Origin: Adhaeribacter_A terreus
GTDB taxonomy: Bacteria > Bacteroidota > Bacteroidia > Cytophagales > Hymenobacteraceae
Direction: 5' to 3'
Length of the DNA stretch: 64,000 bases
Assembly (NCBI RefSeq): GCF_042657365.1
Contig: NZ_JBHSKT010000002.1
Location: 490,008-554,007 of the forward strand
Part shown: positions 27,730-35,643 of the stretch, piece by piece
Layout: the number at the start of each line of letters is the position of its first letter
Numbering within the stretch: position 1 is the first letter of the stretch
Notes under the pieces: generated by a model
Databases searched by the model: none
What the model was told of the DNA's origin: nothing
What the model saw: only the letters and a program-made list of their open reading frames with translations
Translations under genes and position numbers: made by a program

Positions 27730-27758
27730 AAAACGATAGGGTTTTTGCCTTGAAAAGT
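27730..27758 (+). repeat. A29 element copy after the alcohol dehydrogenase
   Basis: The core AAAACGATAGGGTTTT with tail TGCCTTGAAAAGT lies 20 bases after the true gene end, on the same strand. Confidence 0.87.
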
Positions 27759-27800
27759 GCTGGCCTTAGGTTTTATGCTGCAAAAGCCTTTGCCATTCAC

Positions 27801-29012
27801 TTATTTCTGAACCGATAACGTGCCATCCTTTTCCAGCACAATCCGGGTTCCGAACCGGCTGCTTTCTTGTTGCAGCACTTTTGCCAGCCAGGCTGCATCT
27901 TCTTTCAAAGCTTTATGCAACCGGAAACTGCGCATTTGCATGGGCACCATTTTAAGCGATAAAAGTTTGCCGGTAGCCGGATCCAGGGTAGGGAAATACA
28001 TCAGCGAAAGATCGCCGCGGAAATCGTCGTTCGATTTTATGCCTTCATAATCATTTATCAGGTCGCCGGCGCCGTACAAAATAAGCTTGCCTTTATAAAT
28101 TTCCAGCGGCCGTGGGTGGTGCGATGAATGGCCGTGGATCAGGACTACACCTGCTTCTTCAATAAGCCGGTGCGCAAAATGCCGGTGGACCGGAGGAATA
28201 TCGTAGCCCCAGTTGCTTCCCCAATGCACTGAAAAAACCACCACATCGCCGGGTTGTTTCACTTTCCGGACTTCCGCTTTGATTTGCTGCACCATGTTTT
28301 CGCTCAGGTCCGGCAGGAAATTAATACCGGATCGATTTGCGGTTGCTGTCCAGTCTGCCGGTACGCCGCTGCCCGGAGAGCCGTAGGCAAAAACCAGAAC
28401 CCGGTTTTGTTTCACTTTCAGAACAACAGGTTTGGAAGCTTCCTGAATATTTTCTCCGGCGCCGGCAAAAGGCAGGCCTGCTTTCCGGAGGGTTTGCAGC
28501 GTTTCCAGCAAACCGGGGCGGCTCCAGTCTAACGTGTGGTTATTGGCCAGGCTGCAGAAATCAATGCCGGCTTGGGTAAGCACCGGAATATTGGCCGGAT
28601 GCATGCGGTATTGCACCGGTTTCCCGGGCCAGGGTTCCGGATGAGTGGTAACGCTGGTTTCGAGGTTTATTAGTTTCATGTCCGGCTGCATTTTCTGCCA
28701 CACCGCAAAGGCATCGCCCCACACATAATTGTAGGGTACCGGTTTGGGAATGGGGCCATTTACTTTTTCCGCCAGCTTTACGTACTCCCGCGCATCTTTT
28801 ACATAATCCTCATAAAGCTTAGGGTCGACGGAATTTGGCAAAACCTGGTCAATGGCCCGGCCGGGCATTACATCGCCTGCTAAAAACAGGGTGATAGCAG
28901 AAGCAGGTTGCGAAGAAATACCCGAAGAATTTTGCTGCATAGAGTTTGAATGATTGCTTAAAGGCAACACCAGTAAAGAAAATAAAATTAACCCTGTCTT
29001 CCTTAAATTCAT
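27801..29012 (-). CDS. CapA family (poly-gamma-glutamate capsule type) exported metallophosphatase
   Basis: From the ATG at 29012 the protein has 403 residues, a signal peptide (ILFSLLVLPLSNHSN) and a CapA domain: LFLAGDVMPGRAIDQ, NLETSVTT, SLANNHTLDWSRPGLLET, FSVHWGSNWGYDIP and LIHGHSSHHPRPLE. These metal-ligand motifs match PGA_cap/CapA calcineurin-like enzymes. The actual substrate is not known for most members. It follows the ACP gene by about 60 bases on the same strand. A GTG at 29066 is an alternative start giving 18 more residues. Confidence 0.88.
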   Translation of the reverse strand: MNLRKTGLILFSLLVLPLSNHSNSMQQNSSGISSQPASAITLFLAGDVMPGRAIDQVLPNSVDPKLYEDYVKDAREYVKLAEKVNGPIPKPVPYNYVWGDAFAVWQKMQPDMKLINLETSVTTHPEPWPGKPVQYRMHPANIPVLTQAGIDFCSLANNHTLDWSRPGLLETLQTLRKAGLPFAGAGENIQEASKPVVLKVKQNRVLVFAYGSPGSGVPADWTATANRSGINFLPDLSENMVQQIKAEVRKVKQPGDVVVFSVHWGSNWGYDIPPVHRHFAHRLIEEAGVVLIHGHSSHHPRPLEIYKGKLILYGAGDLINDYEGIKSNDDFRGDLSLMYFPTLDPATGKLLSLKMVPMQMRSFRLHKALKEDAAWLAKVLQQESSRFGTRIVLEKDGTLSVQK

Positions 29013-29070
29013 TTTAAAGCTCTGTTTTGCAGCGATCCCGGCAACTTCCCTTTCCGGTTCTGTCACCTTG

Positions 29071-29318
29071 CTATTTCTGTAACCTTTCTCCGATGTAAGT
29101 CATCAGCTCCTGTATGGTCTGAATCTTCCCGTAATCTTCTCCGGGGTTTGTATGCCGAATTGTTCATCCAGGGCTACGATAAACTGCAGGTAATCGAAAG
29201 AATCTATTCCTAAACTCTGGCGGATATTTTCGTCGGGCTGCAGCTTTTCGGGTTCGGTATCGGGGGCGATGCTTTTGAGTTTTTGCACCATGGTTTGTTT
29301 TATTTCTTCGGCGGTCAT
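29071..29318 (-). pseudogene. Acyl carrier protein with a one-base frameshift
   Basis: The frame from the ATG at 29318 gives a normal ACP start (MTAEEIKQTMVQKLKSI) with the phosphopantetheine site GIDSFDYLQF. It then diverges after FGIQTPEK and stops early. Reading one base out of phase from about 29145 restores EDYGKIQTIQELMTYIGERL and a stop at 29071, a typical ACP end of 82 residues. A single lost base near 29137-29145 explains this. The attachment Ser is intact. The start codon overlaps the E2 stop as ATGA, so translation is coupled to the dehydrogenase operon. Confidence 0.85.
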
Positions 29319-30697
29319 AGGGTTTCGGGTTGCTGTAAATAGTTTTTCAGGAAGGTCAGGAATTTGCTGCCGGTACTGCCGTCGGAAGCGCGGTGGTCGG
29401 CGGCTAAGGTTGCGGTTAAAACGGGACGGACATCCAGCATGCCGTTTTCGGCCCAGGGCTGCAGCGTAATGCCGCCAAAACCTACCAGCGCGACCTGCGG
29501 CGGATAAATTACGCCGTACACGGTTTCCACGCTCACTTCGCCTAAACTGGTAACGGTAATGGTTGAGTCAGCGAGTTCGGAACTGCGCAACCGTAAGGCT
29601 CTTGCTCTTGGAATAAGGTCGTTCAAAGCCTGCATAATTTCATCCGAGGTTTTCAGGTCGGCATCGTGAATGGCAGGCACAATTATGCCTCCGGTGCGCA
29701 AACTCACCACGTACCCTATATGGATGCTGTTTTGCCGCTGCAGGCCGTTTTCCCAGGTTGCATTCAGATCGGGTACGTCGTTCAGGGCCTGGGCTACGGC
29801 TTTAAAAAGCAGGGCTGCCGGCAGCAAGCGTTCTTTTACCGGCCGCTGTTTATTCCTTTCCGAAAGCCAGGCCAGGGCCTTGGTCATATCGATCTTCGTT
29901 TCGAGGTAATAATGCGGAATTTCCAGGTTCGATTTACTCATAGCCGCGGCTACAGCCATGCGAATGGTTTCCGGCGAAAATCCGGTAGCAGGTTTTTGAG
30001 TTTTTTCCTCTAGAACAATAGCGTTTTTCACTTCGGGTTCGCCAGTTTTTTCTTCCGGAATGATATCGTTTTGTGGTTCAGCTACGGCAGTTTTTCCGGC
30101 TTCCGGCGTAGCGATTTCCGGTTGAATTTTCGGCTGTGTTTCGGGTTGCGCTGGTGCCTTTGGCGGAGCTGTCTCCGGTTTAGCTTTTGGAGAAGTTTGG
30201 GCCGCAATGGCATGTTCCACATCTTCCCGCACAATGGCGCCTTCCGGACCGGTTCCATGCACAGTAGCCATATCGATCCCTTTTTCTGCGGCAATTCTCC
30301 GGGCCAGCGGCGACGCACGGAGGTGGTGTGTTTTCACCCAGCCTTTCTGAATTTTTGGGGTTGGTTCAGCTTCTTTTTCAGTTTCAGAAATTGCTGTTTT
30401 TTCGACCTCAACTGCAGATGCTTCTTCTTTTCCGGCGGAAGGAAGATTTGGGGCAGTTTCACTTGGCGAAATGATGGTTGCCATAATGGAGCCAACCGGC
30501 ACTTTTTCGTCTTCTTTTATGAGCAGTTTGCCAATAATGCCTTCCTCAAAACACTCGATCTCGATGATGCCTTTCTGGGTTTCCACTTCGGCAATGATGT
30601 CGCCTTTTTTGATCTGGTCGCCGGGCTTTACGCGCCATTCCTGAAGGAAGCCGCTTTCCATGTCGGCGCCGAGGCTGGGCATTCGGAATTCAGGCAT
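29315..30697 (-). CDS. 2-oxoacid dehydrogenase E2 (dihydrolipoamide acyltransferase)
   Basis: The 460-residue protein has an N-terminal lipoyl domain with the lipoylated Lys in VETQKGIIEIE, a long Pro/Ala/Glu linker, a peripheral subunit-binding domain (RASPLARRIAAEKGI), a second linker, and the acyltransferase core with LAADHRASDG, which carries the active-site His and Asp. It moves acyl groups from E1 to CoA in a pyruvate, acetoin or related complex. The second linker contains two or three 45-bp units that match the A29 element. It overlaps E1-beta by 8 bases and the ACP by 4, so all three are one operon. Confidence 0.93.
   Translation of the reverse strand: MPEFRMPSLGADMESGFLQEWRVKPGDQIKKGDIIAEVETQKGIIEIECFEEGIIGKLLIKEDEKVPVGSIMATIISPSETAPNLPSAGKEEASAVEVEKTAISETEKEAEPTPKIQKGWVKTHHLRASPLARRIAAEKGIDMATVHGTGPEGAIVREDVEHAIAAQTSPKAKPETAPPKAPAQPETQPKIQPEIATPEAGKTAVAEPQNDIIPEEKTGEPEVKNAIVLEEKTQKPATGFSPETIRMAVAAAMSKSNLEIPHYYLETKIDMTKALAWLSERNKQRPVKERLLPAALLFKAVAQALNDVPDLNATWENGLQRQNSIHIGYVVSLRTGGIIVPAIHDADLKTSDEIMQALNDLIPRARALRLRSSELADSTITVTSLGEVSVETVYGVIYPPQVALVGFGGITLQPWAENGMLDVRPVLTATLAADHRASDGSTGSKFLTFLKNYLQQPETL
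29999..30027 (-). repeat. A29 element copy inside the E2 linker
   Basis: The core AAAACGCTATTGTTCT with tail ending GAAAAAACT is read by the E2 frame as KNAIVLEEKT. Confidence 0.75.
30044..30072 (-). repeat. A29 element copy inside the E2 linker
   Basis: The core AAAACGATATCATTCC with tail ending GAAAAAACT is read by the E2 frame as QNDIIPEEKT. It lies exactly 45 bases from the neighbouring copy. Confidence 0.7.
30089..30117 (-). repeat. Possible third, diverged A29 copy inside the E2 linker
   Basis: The core AAATCGCTACGCCGGA is poor, but spacing is again 45 bases and the tail ends GGAAAAACT, read as EIATPEAGKT. Confidence 0.4.
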
Positions 30698-31676
30698 GGT
30701 TCAGCATTTTTTTGATGGCACGTACGATCTGTTCAGGTTGGGGCACCGCCGCATCTTCCAGGTGCTTCGGGTAGGGGATCGGGACTTCGACGCCGCAGAG
30801 CCGTTGTACCGGCGCATCGAGGTCATAAAAACTTTTTTCAGAAATGCGGGAGCTTATTTCCGAAGAAATACTCACACTCCGGCTGGCATCTTCCACCAGA
30901 AAAGCGCGGTTGGTTTTGGCCACAGAATTCATGATGGGTTCATCATCCAAAGGCCGCAAAACTCGCAGGTCAATCACCTCCGAATCTATGCCGTTTAATG
31001 CTAATTCTGCTGCCGCATCCAGGCATTTATACACGCCGGTTCCGTAGGGTATCAGGGAAATATCCTTGCCTTCGCACCGCACTTTTGCTTTGCTTATGTC
31101 TACCGTTTCCGAAGGGTTTGGCAATTCTTTTTCGTGGTTCAGCAAAGAAGTATATTCGAAAATAATGACCGGATCAGGATCGGCCAAAGCGGGTCCGAGC
31201 AGGTGGCGGGCATCTTCGTGGGTGCCGGCCGAAAGAATATTTAAGCCAGGAATATGGGCAAAAAGCGGTTCCAAACTGTGCGAATGCTGCGCAGCTAGCT
31301 GACGCTCAAGCCCGGCGCTCATTCTGATCACCAAAGGCACGTTCAGTTTTCCGCCAGACATGTGCTGCAGCGTAGCCGCGTTATTGGCAATTTGATCCAA
31401 CGCCAGCAAACTGATATTGATGTTCATGATCTCCACGAAAGTCCGCATACCGCCTAACGCCGCACCAATTCCCGTGCATGTAAAACCGGCTTCGGAAAGC
31501 GGCGTGTCCATGATGCGTTCCGGGCCGAATTCCTGCAGCAGGTTCTTGCTGACGGCAAAAGCGCCCCCGTAATGGTCCACGTCTTCGTCCATCATAAACA
31601 CCAGTTCGTCGGCCGTCAGAGCTTCCCGGAGGGCTTGCTTCAGGCATTCGCGGTAGGTTATCAGGTTGCTTTCCAT
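30690..31676 (-). CDS. 2-oxoacid dehydrogenase E1 beta subunit
   Basis: The ATG at 31676 gives 328 residues starting MESNLITYRECLKQALREAL, the normal beta-subunit N-terminus. DEDVDHYGGAFAVSKNL, DTPLSEAGFTCTGIGAALGG and EIMNINISLLALDQIANNAA form the thiamine pyrophosphate half-site and subunit interface, and RVLRPLDDEPIMNSV belongs to the C-terminal transketolase domain. It forms the E1 heterotetramer with an alpha subunit, decarboxylating a 2-oxoacid. The alpha gene upstream is truncated here, so beta would need an alpha from elsewhere. The stop overlaps the E2 start. Confidence 0.9.
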   Translation of the reverse strand: MESNLITYRECLKQALREALTADELVFMMDEDVDHYGGAFAVSKNLLQEFGPERIMDTPLSEAGFTCTGIGAALGGMRTFVEIMNINISLLALDQIANNAATLQHMSGGKLNVPLVIRMSAGLERQLAAQHSHSLEPLFAHIPGLNILSAGTHEDARHLLGPALADPDPVIIFEYTSLLNHEKELPNPSETVDISKAKVRCEGKDISLIPYGTGVYKCLDAAAELALNGIDSEVIDLRVLRPLDDEPIMNSVAKTNRAFLVEDASRSVSISSEISSRISEKSFYDLDAPVQRLCGVEVPIPYPKHLEDAAVPQPEQIVRAIKKMLNHA

Positions 31677-32194
31677 AGGCTTGGTTTGCTTTTTCGCTAT
31701 ACGTAAACTTTGCCAGTTCCTCCACCGGTTCGAAGCTGCAGGTTTCGGCAAATTCCACGGCCTGCTGCACCACTTTTTCTATCTTTTCAGATATCTTTTT
31801 CAGGTCTTTTTCGGAAAGAATTTTTTGCTTTTGCAGGGAGTCGGTGAAAGCCGGAATAGGGTCACGGTGTTTCCAGGTTTCCACCTCTTTTTTGTCGCGG
31901 TACTGCTCGGCATCGAACATGCTGTGCGCCCGGAAACGGTAGGTATTGCAGACCAAAAAGTAAGCCTTACCGGTTTTTCGGATAGTTTCCGTCGCTTCGT
32001 GGGCGGCTTGTAAAACTGCGTTCAGATCCATGCAGTCTACTGAAGTTACTGCAATGCCATACGCCGCCGCTTTTTGCTCCAGATTCGTATTGGCGTGGGT
32101 ATAGTGAATTTCGGTACCCATAGCGTAAAGGTTGTTTTCGCAGACGAACAGCACCGGGACCTGCCAGAGGGCGGCCAGGTTCATGGCTTCGTAT
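31658..32194 (-). pseudogene. 2-oxoacid dehydrogenase E1 alpha, 5' half missing
   Basis: The translation begins abruptly with YEA then MNLAALWQVPVLFVCENN, the middle of an E1-alpha of about 330-350 residues. The upstream thiamine motif (GDG, some 20 residues before the NN) is absent, so about 140 residues are lost. It continues through FLVCNTYRFRAHSMF to the usual C-terminus near FEPVEELAKF. Coding sequence meets the end of a small inverted-repeat element exactly at 32194/32195. The frame has no stop at the normal end and runs on inside the beta gene to 31381; one base out of phase TGATAA occurs at 31663-31658, suggesting a frameshift too. Confidence 0.85.
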
Positions 32195-32265
32195 CTGTAG
32201 CGGATTTGTCAATCCGCGTGATTGGGCATTTAAGTGGCAAACGCGGATCAATAGACCCGCCACAG
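32195..32265. mobile_element. MITE-like inverted-repeat element abutting truncated E1 alpha
   Basis: The terminal repeats are 24 bases long and imperfect (32195-32218 starting CTGTAGCGGATTTG; 32242-32265 ending GACCCGCCACAG). The element is 71 bases and has no gene. A second near-palindrome, TTCCGAATCTATAGATCCGG (32271-32292), follows. Its left end coincides with the E1-alpha break. Confidence 0.7.
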
Positions 32266-32321
32266 TTTGCTTCCGAATCTATAGATCCGGAAGAGCATCT
32301 AAAAGAGTAGTTCCGTTTTTT

Positions 32322-32416
32322 GTCTCCCTTTGGAGGAAGTAGGGGAGGACTCACGCATTTCGGATAATGATCAGATAATGTGAAAATCCTCCCCCCCAAC
32401 CCCTTCCAAGGGAGAC
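32322..32416. repeat. Second inverted-repeat unit, G/C-tract arms
   Basis: The left arm (32322-32349, starting GTCTCCCTTTGGAGG) pairs imperfectly with the right arm (32387-32416, ending TTCCAAGGGAGAC). The 37-base spacer has no gene. Similar CTCCC/GGGAG repeats occur in many Cytophagales genomes by my recollection. Confidence 0.65.
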
Positions 32417-32437
32417 TTTTTTAGAAATTACCTGAGC

Positions 32438-32466
32438 AGTATTTCTACCTGAAACCATATTGTTTA
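32438..32466 (-). repeat. A29 element copy at the SDR stop codon
   Basis: The diverged minus-strand core TAAACAATATGGTTTC begins with the TAA stop codon of the SDR gene. It lies on the gene's strand. Confidence 0.65.
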
Positions 32467-33219
32467 TTGCGCTATCCAGCCGCCGTCTACAACCAAAGCG
32501 TGGCCGGTGGTGAACGAGCTGGCATCGGAGCAGAGCCAGATGGCAGCTTCGGCAATTTCTTCGGGCCTTCCGCTGCGGCCAATTGGTTCTGCGCTGATCA
32601 TGGCTTCTTTGGTGGTTTTGTTTTTCTCTACAAAGCGGTCTATCATGGCGGTTTGAATTACGCCGGGGCAAACGGCATTTACCCGCAGGCCAGTGGTGGC
32701 GTATTCTAGGGCGGCGGCTTTGGTTAGGCCAATTACGCCGTGCTTAGAAGCTGTGTAGGCCGGAATTCCCGGGAATCCGATCTTGCCGGCAATGGAAGAG
32801 CAATTCACAATGGAGCCTTTGCTGTTTTTCAGCATTTCCGGAATTTCGTATTTCATGCAAAGCCACACGCCTTTCAAGTTAATGCCGATCACTTTATCGA
32901 AATTCTCTTCGGTGCAATCGGCGGTGGGAGCAGATTCGCCTTCTATACCCGCATTGTTGAACGCGTAGTCGAGGCGGCCGAAAGTTTTTACGGTTTGTTC
33001 CACCATATTTTTCACATCGGCAGGTTTGGAAACATCGCATTTTATAAAGACCGCTTCGCCGCCGGCGGCTTTTATGGTGTTCACCGTTTCCGGGTCTTCT
33101 TTCCAGTCTACCACGGCTACTTTGGCGCCGCGCTGGGCAAACATAATGGCGGTGGCGCGGCCAATGCCAAAGCTGGCGCCGGTTACAATGGCTACTTTGT
33201 TTTGGTAAGGTTTTTCCAT
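32464..33219 (-). CDS. Short-chain dehydrogenase/reductase
   Basis: From the ATG at 33219 the protein has 251 residues. It shows the full classical SDR set: VTGASFGIGRA for NAD(P) binding, NNAGIEG, a Ser in NCSSIAGKIG, YTASKHGVIG with the catalytic Tyr and Lys, and VVDGGWIAQ at the end. WKEDPE after beta-2 points to an acidic residue, compatible with NAD preference. Glucose dehydrogenase-like or cyclopentanol dehydrogenase-like relatives are common, so the substrate is open. Upstream codons to 33384 include no conserved sequence. Confidence 0.9.
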   Translation of the reverse strand: MEKPYQNKVAIVTGASFGIGRATAIMFAQRGAKVAVVDWKEDPETVNTIKAAGGEAVFIKCDVSKPADVKNMVEQTVKTFGRLDYAFNNAGIEGESAPTADCTEENFDKVIGINLKGVWLCMKYEIPEMLKNSKGSIVNCSSIAGKIGFPGIPAYTASKHGVIGLTKAAALEYATTGLRVNAVCPGVIQTAMIDRFVEKNKTTKEAMISAEPIGRSGRPEEIAEAAIWLCSDASSFTTGHALVVDGGWIAQ

Positions 33220-33402
33220 GTTCAATAATGTTAACGAACTACTATTATGAGAGAGAACAACTGCCGGGCAGAACTGTTTTAATTTAAAAAGGGAAAAGTG
33301 AAAGGGGCATGCTGACTTCTGAATGCGTGAATAAATTAGTTGCCCATCGTTTTGAATTTCAAAACACAGCGTTTCCGGCTGCAAATAAAAACGTACTTTT
33401 GA

Positions 33403-35331
33403 TCAGGGATTGAAACGATTTCCTAAAATGGCTTCCAGATCTTCTTTATATACCACTTCTTTTTCAAGCAGTTTTCCGGCCAGTTTTTCCAGCAGATCGC
33501 GGTTCTGACTTAAAGTGTTTTTTGCCAGTTCGTACGCTTCTTCTATCAGTTTTCGGACTTCGGCATCTATTATTTTCCCGGTTTCTTCGCTGTAAGGTTT
33601 TACCAGTTGGTTTTGCTGCTGGTCAGTAGAATCGTAAAAACTCATGTTGCCGATCTGCTTATCGAAACCGTAAAATGCCACCAGCATGTACGCTTCTTTG
33701 GTAACTTTTTCCAGATCGTCTAAGGCGCCGGAAGTTACTTCCCCAAAGATCAGTTCTTCGGCGGCGCGGCCTCCGAGCGTAGCAGCCATGTGTTCTTTAA
33801 AAGCCGTAAAAGATTTCAGCTGACGCTCTTCGGGCAAATACCAGGCAGCGCCTAACGATTTTCCGCGCGGAATGATCGAAATTTTTACCAGCGGATCTAC
33901 GGTTTTCAGTTTCCAGCTTACCACCGCGTGCCCGGCTTCGTGGTAGGCAATTATCTTTTTTTCTTCGGGCGTAATGATCTTGCTTTTCTTTTCCAGTCCC
34001 GCAATTATTCTATCCAGCGCATCCAGAAAATCCTGGCGGCTAACCTGTTCTTTTTTACTTCGGGCGGCAATTAACGCGGCTTCGTTGCAAACATTGGCAA
34101 TATCGGCGCCGGAAAAACCAGGAGTTTGCGCAGCCAGAAAACTTACGTCAATGCTTTCGTCATATTTTATGGGCCGCAGGTGTACTTTAAAAATGGCTTC
34201 GCGTTCGTGCAGATTCGGTAATTCGAGGTAAATATGGCGGTCGAAACGGCCGGGGCGGAGCAGGGCAGGATCCAGGAGTTCGGCACGGTTGGTTGCTGCC
34301 AGCACAATTACGCCGCTGTTGGTTTCAAAGCCGTCCATTTCGGTAAGTAATTGGTTCAAAGTGCTTTCGCGCTCGTCGTTGGAACCCTGAAAATAAGCAC
34401 TTCTGCCGCGCGACTGACCGATGCTGTCAATTTCGTCGATAAATATAATACAGGGCGCTTTGGCTTTGGCCTGTTTAAAAAGATCGCGCACCCGCGAAGC
34501 ACCTACGCCTACGAACATTTCCACAAACTCCGAACCCGACATGGAAAAAAAAGGCACTTCAGCTTCGCCGGCTACGGCTTTGGCCAGCAGCGTTTTACCG
34601 GTTCCCGGCGGGCCAACCAGTATCACCCCTTTCGGAATTTTGGCACCTAATCTGGTAAATGTTTCAGGGTTTTTCAGGAAATCGATCACTTCTTTCACTT
34701 CCATCTGCGCTTCTTCCAAACCGGCTACATCCCGGAACGTTACGCCGTCTTTATCCTGGTGTTCGGTGAGCGTTGCCTTCGATTTACCGAAGCTGAAAAT
34801 GGACGCGCCGCCCGCGCCGCCACCTGCCCGCCGCAGCATAAAACTCCAGAAAAAGAAAAGCAGCGCTAACGGAAAGATCCAGCTTAAAATATTGAGCAGC
34901 CAGTTACTTTCTTTCTTGTAGCTTACGTCCACGCGTTCGGCCAGCGGTACATTTTTCTGCGCTTCATCCAGTTTGCGTTCCAGAGTTTCTGCTGAGCCAA
35001 TGGTAAAAGTATAATGTGGACCGGGATTAAGGGTTTTGCCGTCGGGTTTCAGAATTGTATTAAAGGGCACCGAATCGGCAAAAGTTTCTTTTAAATATAC
35101 CAGCGCTTTTTCGTTATTTATTACTTCGATCTTTTTCACTGCTTTGCGGGGCAGCATGTCTTTTTCCAGGGCCAGCCAGGTAGTTTGCTCCGAAGCGGTT
35201 TTAGAATTGTTAAGCCACATAAAAAGCACCAGGCCCAACAGCATCAGATACATCCACGGAATTGCCGGCCGTTGTGGCTGGGGCGGCGGTTTGCTGCCTT
35301 TTTTTTCGTTGTTGGAAGGTTCTTCGGCCAC
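33403..35331 (-). CDS. ftsH: ATP-dependent zinc metalloprotease FtsH
   Basis: The 642-residue protein has two membrane helices (about residues 25-40 and 145-165) flanking an extracytoplasmic domain, an AAA domain with GPPGTGKTLLAKA, CIIFIDEIDSIG and an RPGRFDRHI second-region-of-homology, then the M41 protease with AYHEAGHAVVSW carrying the zinc His pair. FtsH forms membrane hexamers that extract and degrade misfolded membrane and regulatory proteins. It is at the short end for Bacteroidota FtsH, which often carry longer C-terminal tails. An A29 copy lies 15 bases upstream. Confidence 0.96.
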   Translation of the reverse strand: MAEEPSNNEKKGSKPPPQPQRPAIPWMYLMLLGLVLFMWLNNSKTASEQTTWLALEKDMLPRKAVKKIEVINNEKALVYLKETFADSVPFNTILKPDGKTLNPGPHYTFTIGSAETLERKLDEAQKNVPLAERVDVSYKKESNWLLNILSWIFPLALLFFFWSFMLRRAGGGAGGASIFSFGKSKATLTEHQDKDGVTFRDVAGLEEAQMEVKEVIDFLKNPETFTRLGAKIPKGVILVGPPGTGKTLLAKAVAGEAEVPFFSMSGSEFVEMFVGVGASRVRDLFKQAKAKAPCIIFIDEIDSIGQSRGRSAYFQGSNDERESTLNQLLTEMDGFETNSGVIVLAATNRAELLDPALLRPGRFDRHIYLELPNLHEREAIFKVHLRPIKYDESIDVSFLAAQTPGFSGADIANVCNEAALIAARSKKEQVSRQDFLDALDRIIAGLEKKSKIITPEEKKIIAYHEAGHAVVSWKLKTVDPLVKISIIPRGKSLGAAWYLPEERQLKSFTAFKEHMAATLGGRAAEELIFGEVTSGALDDLEKVTKEAYMLVAFYGFDKQIGNMSFYDSTDQQQNQLVKPYSEETGKIIDAEVRKLIEEAYELAKNTLSQNRDLLEKLAGKLLEKEVVYKEDLEAILGNRFNP

Positions 35332-35345
35332 GTTTCAGAGACTAT

Positions 35346-35374
35346 AGTTTTTTACTGCAAAAGCATACCGTTTT
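35346..35374 (-). repeat. A29 element copy upstream of ftsH
   Basis: The core is AAAACGGTATGCTTTT with tail ending AAAAAACT. A partial second core (TATAGCGTTTT on the plus strand, 35383-35393) follows within 20 bases. Confidence 0.78.
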
Positions 35375-35523
35375 CATCGGTTTATAGCGTTTTGCAGCGC
35401 GTGTTTTTAATTAATTTTTAGCAGGTTGCGGAAAGCATCTGAGTTTATAACTTGTACGGGAAATGCATTTTTATTGGCAATGCTTTTTGAAGTTCAATTG
35501 TCTGAGCCTGAATATGAATAGAC

Positions 35524-35555
35524 CAAAAAAAGCCCGGAATATTATTCCGGGCTTT
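35524..35555 (-). terminator. Terminator of the RND efflux operon
   Basis: The stem AAAGCCCGGAAT / ATTCCGGGCTTT is perfect; on the minus strand it is followed by a seven-T run. It lies 89 bases after the last efflux gene. Confidence 0.88.
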
Positions 35556-35643
35556 AGACAAACTGTTCAGGATTAGAATTTCAAATCATTATTCCCTATC
35601 CTGGTTGGTTCAGATTTAATTCTTTTATGCGGAAGCGCTGCTA

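Larger units (their letters stand above)
35332..35643. other. Intergenic stretch before ftsH
   Basis: The stretch holds an A29 copy near ftsH and the terminator of the RND operon. No gene is visible. Confidence 0.65.

Noticed and set aside
33346..33374. Possible A29 copy upstream of ftsH 3' end
   Set aside because: The central TA is replaced (ACACAGCG) and only the outer AAAC and GTTT remain.
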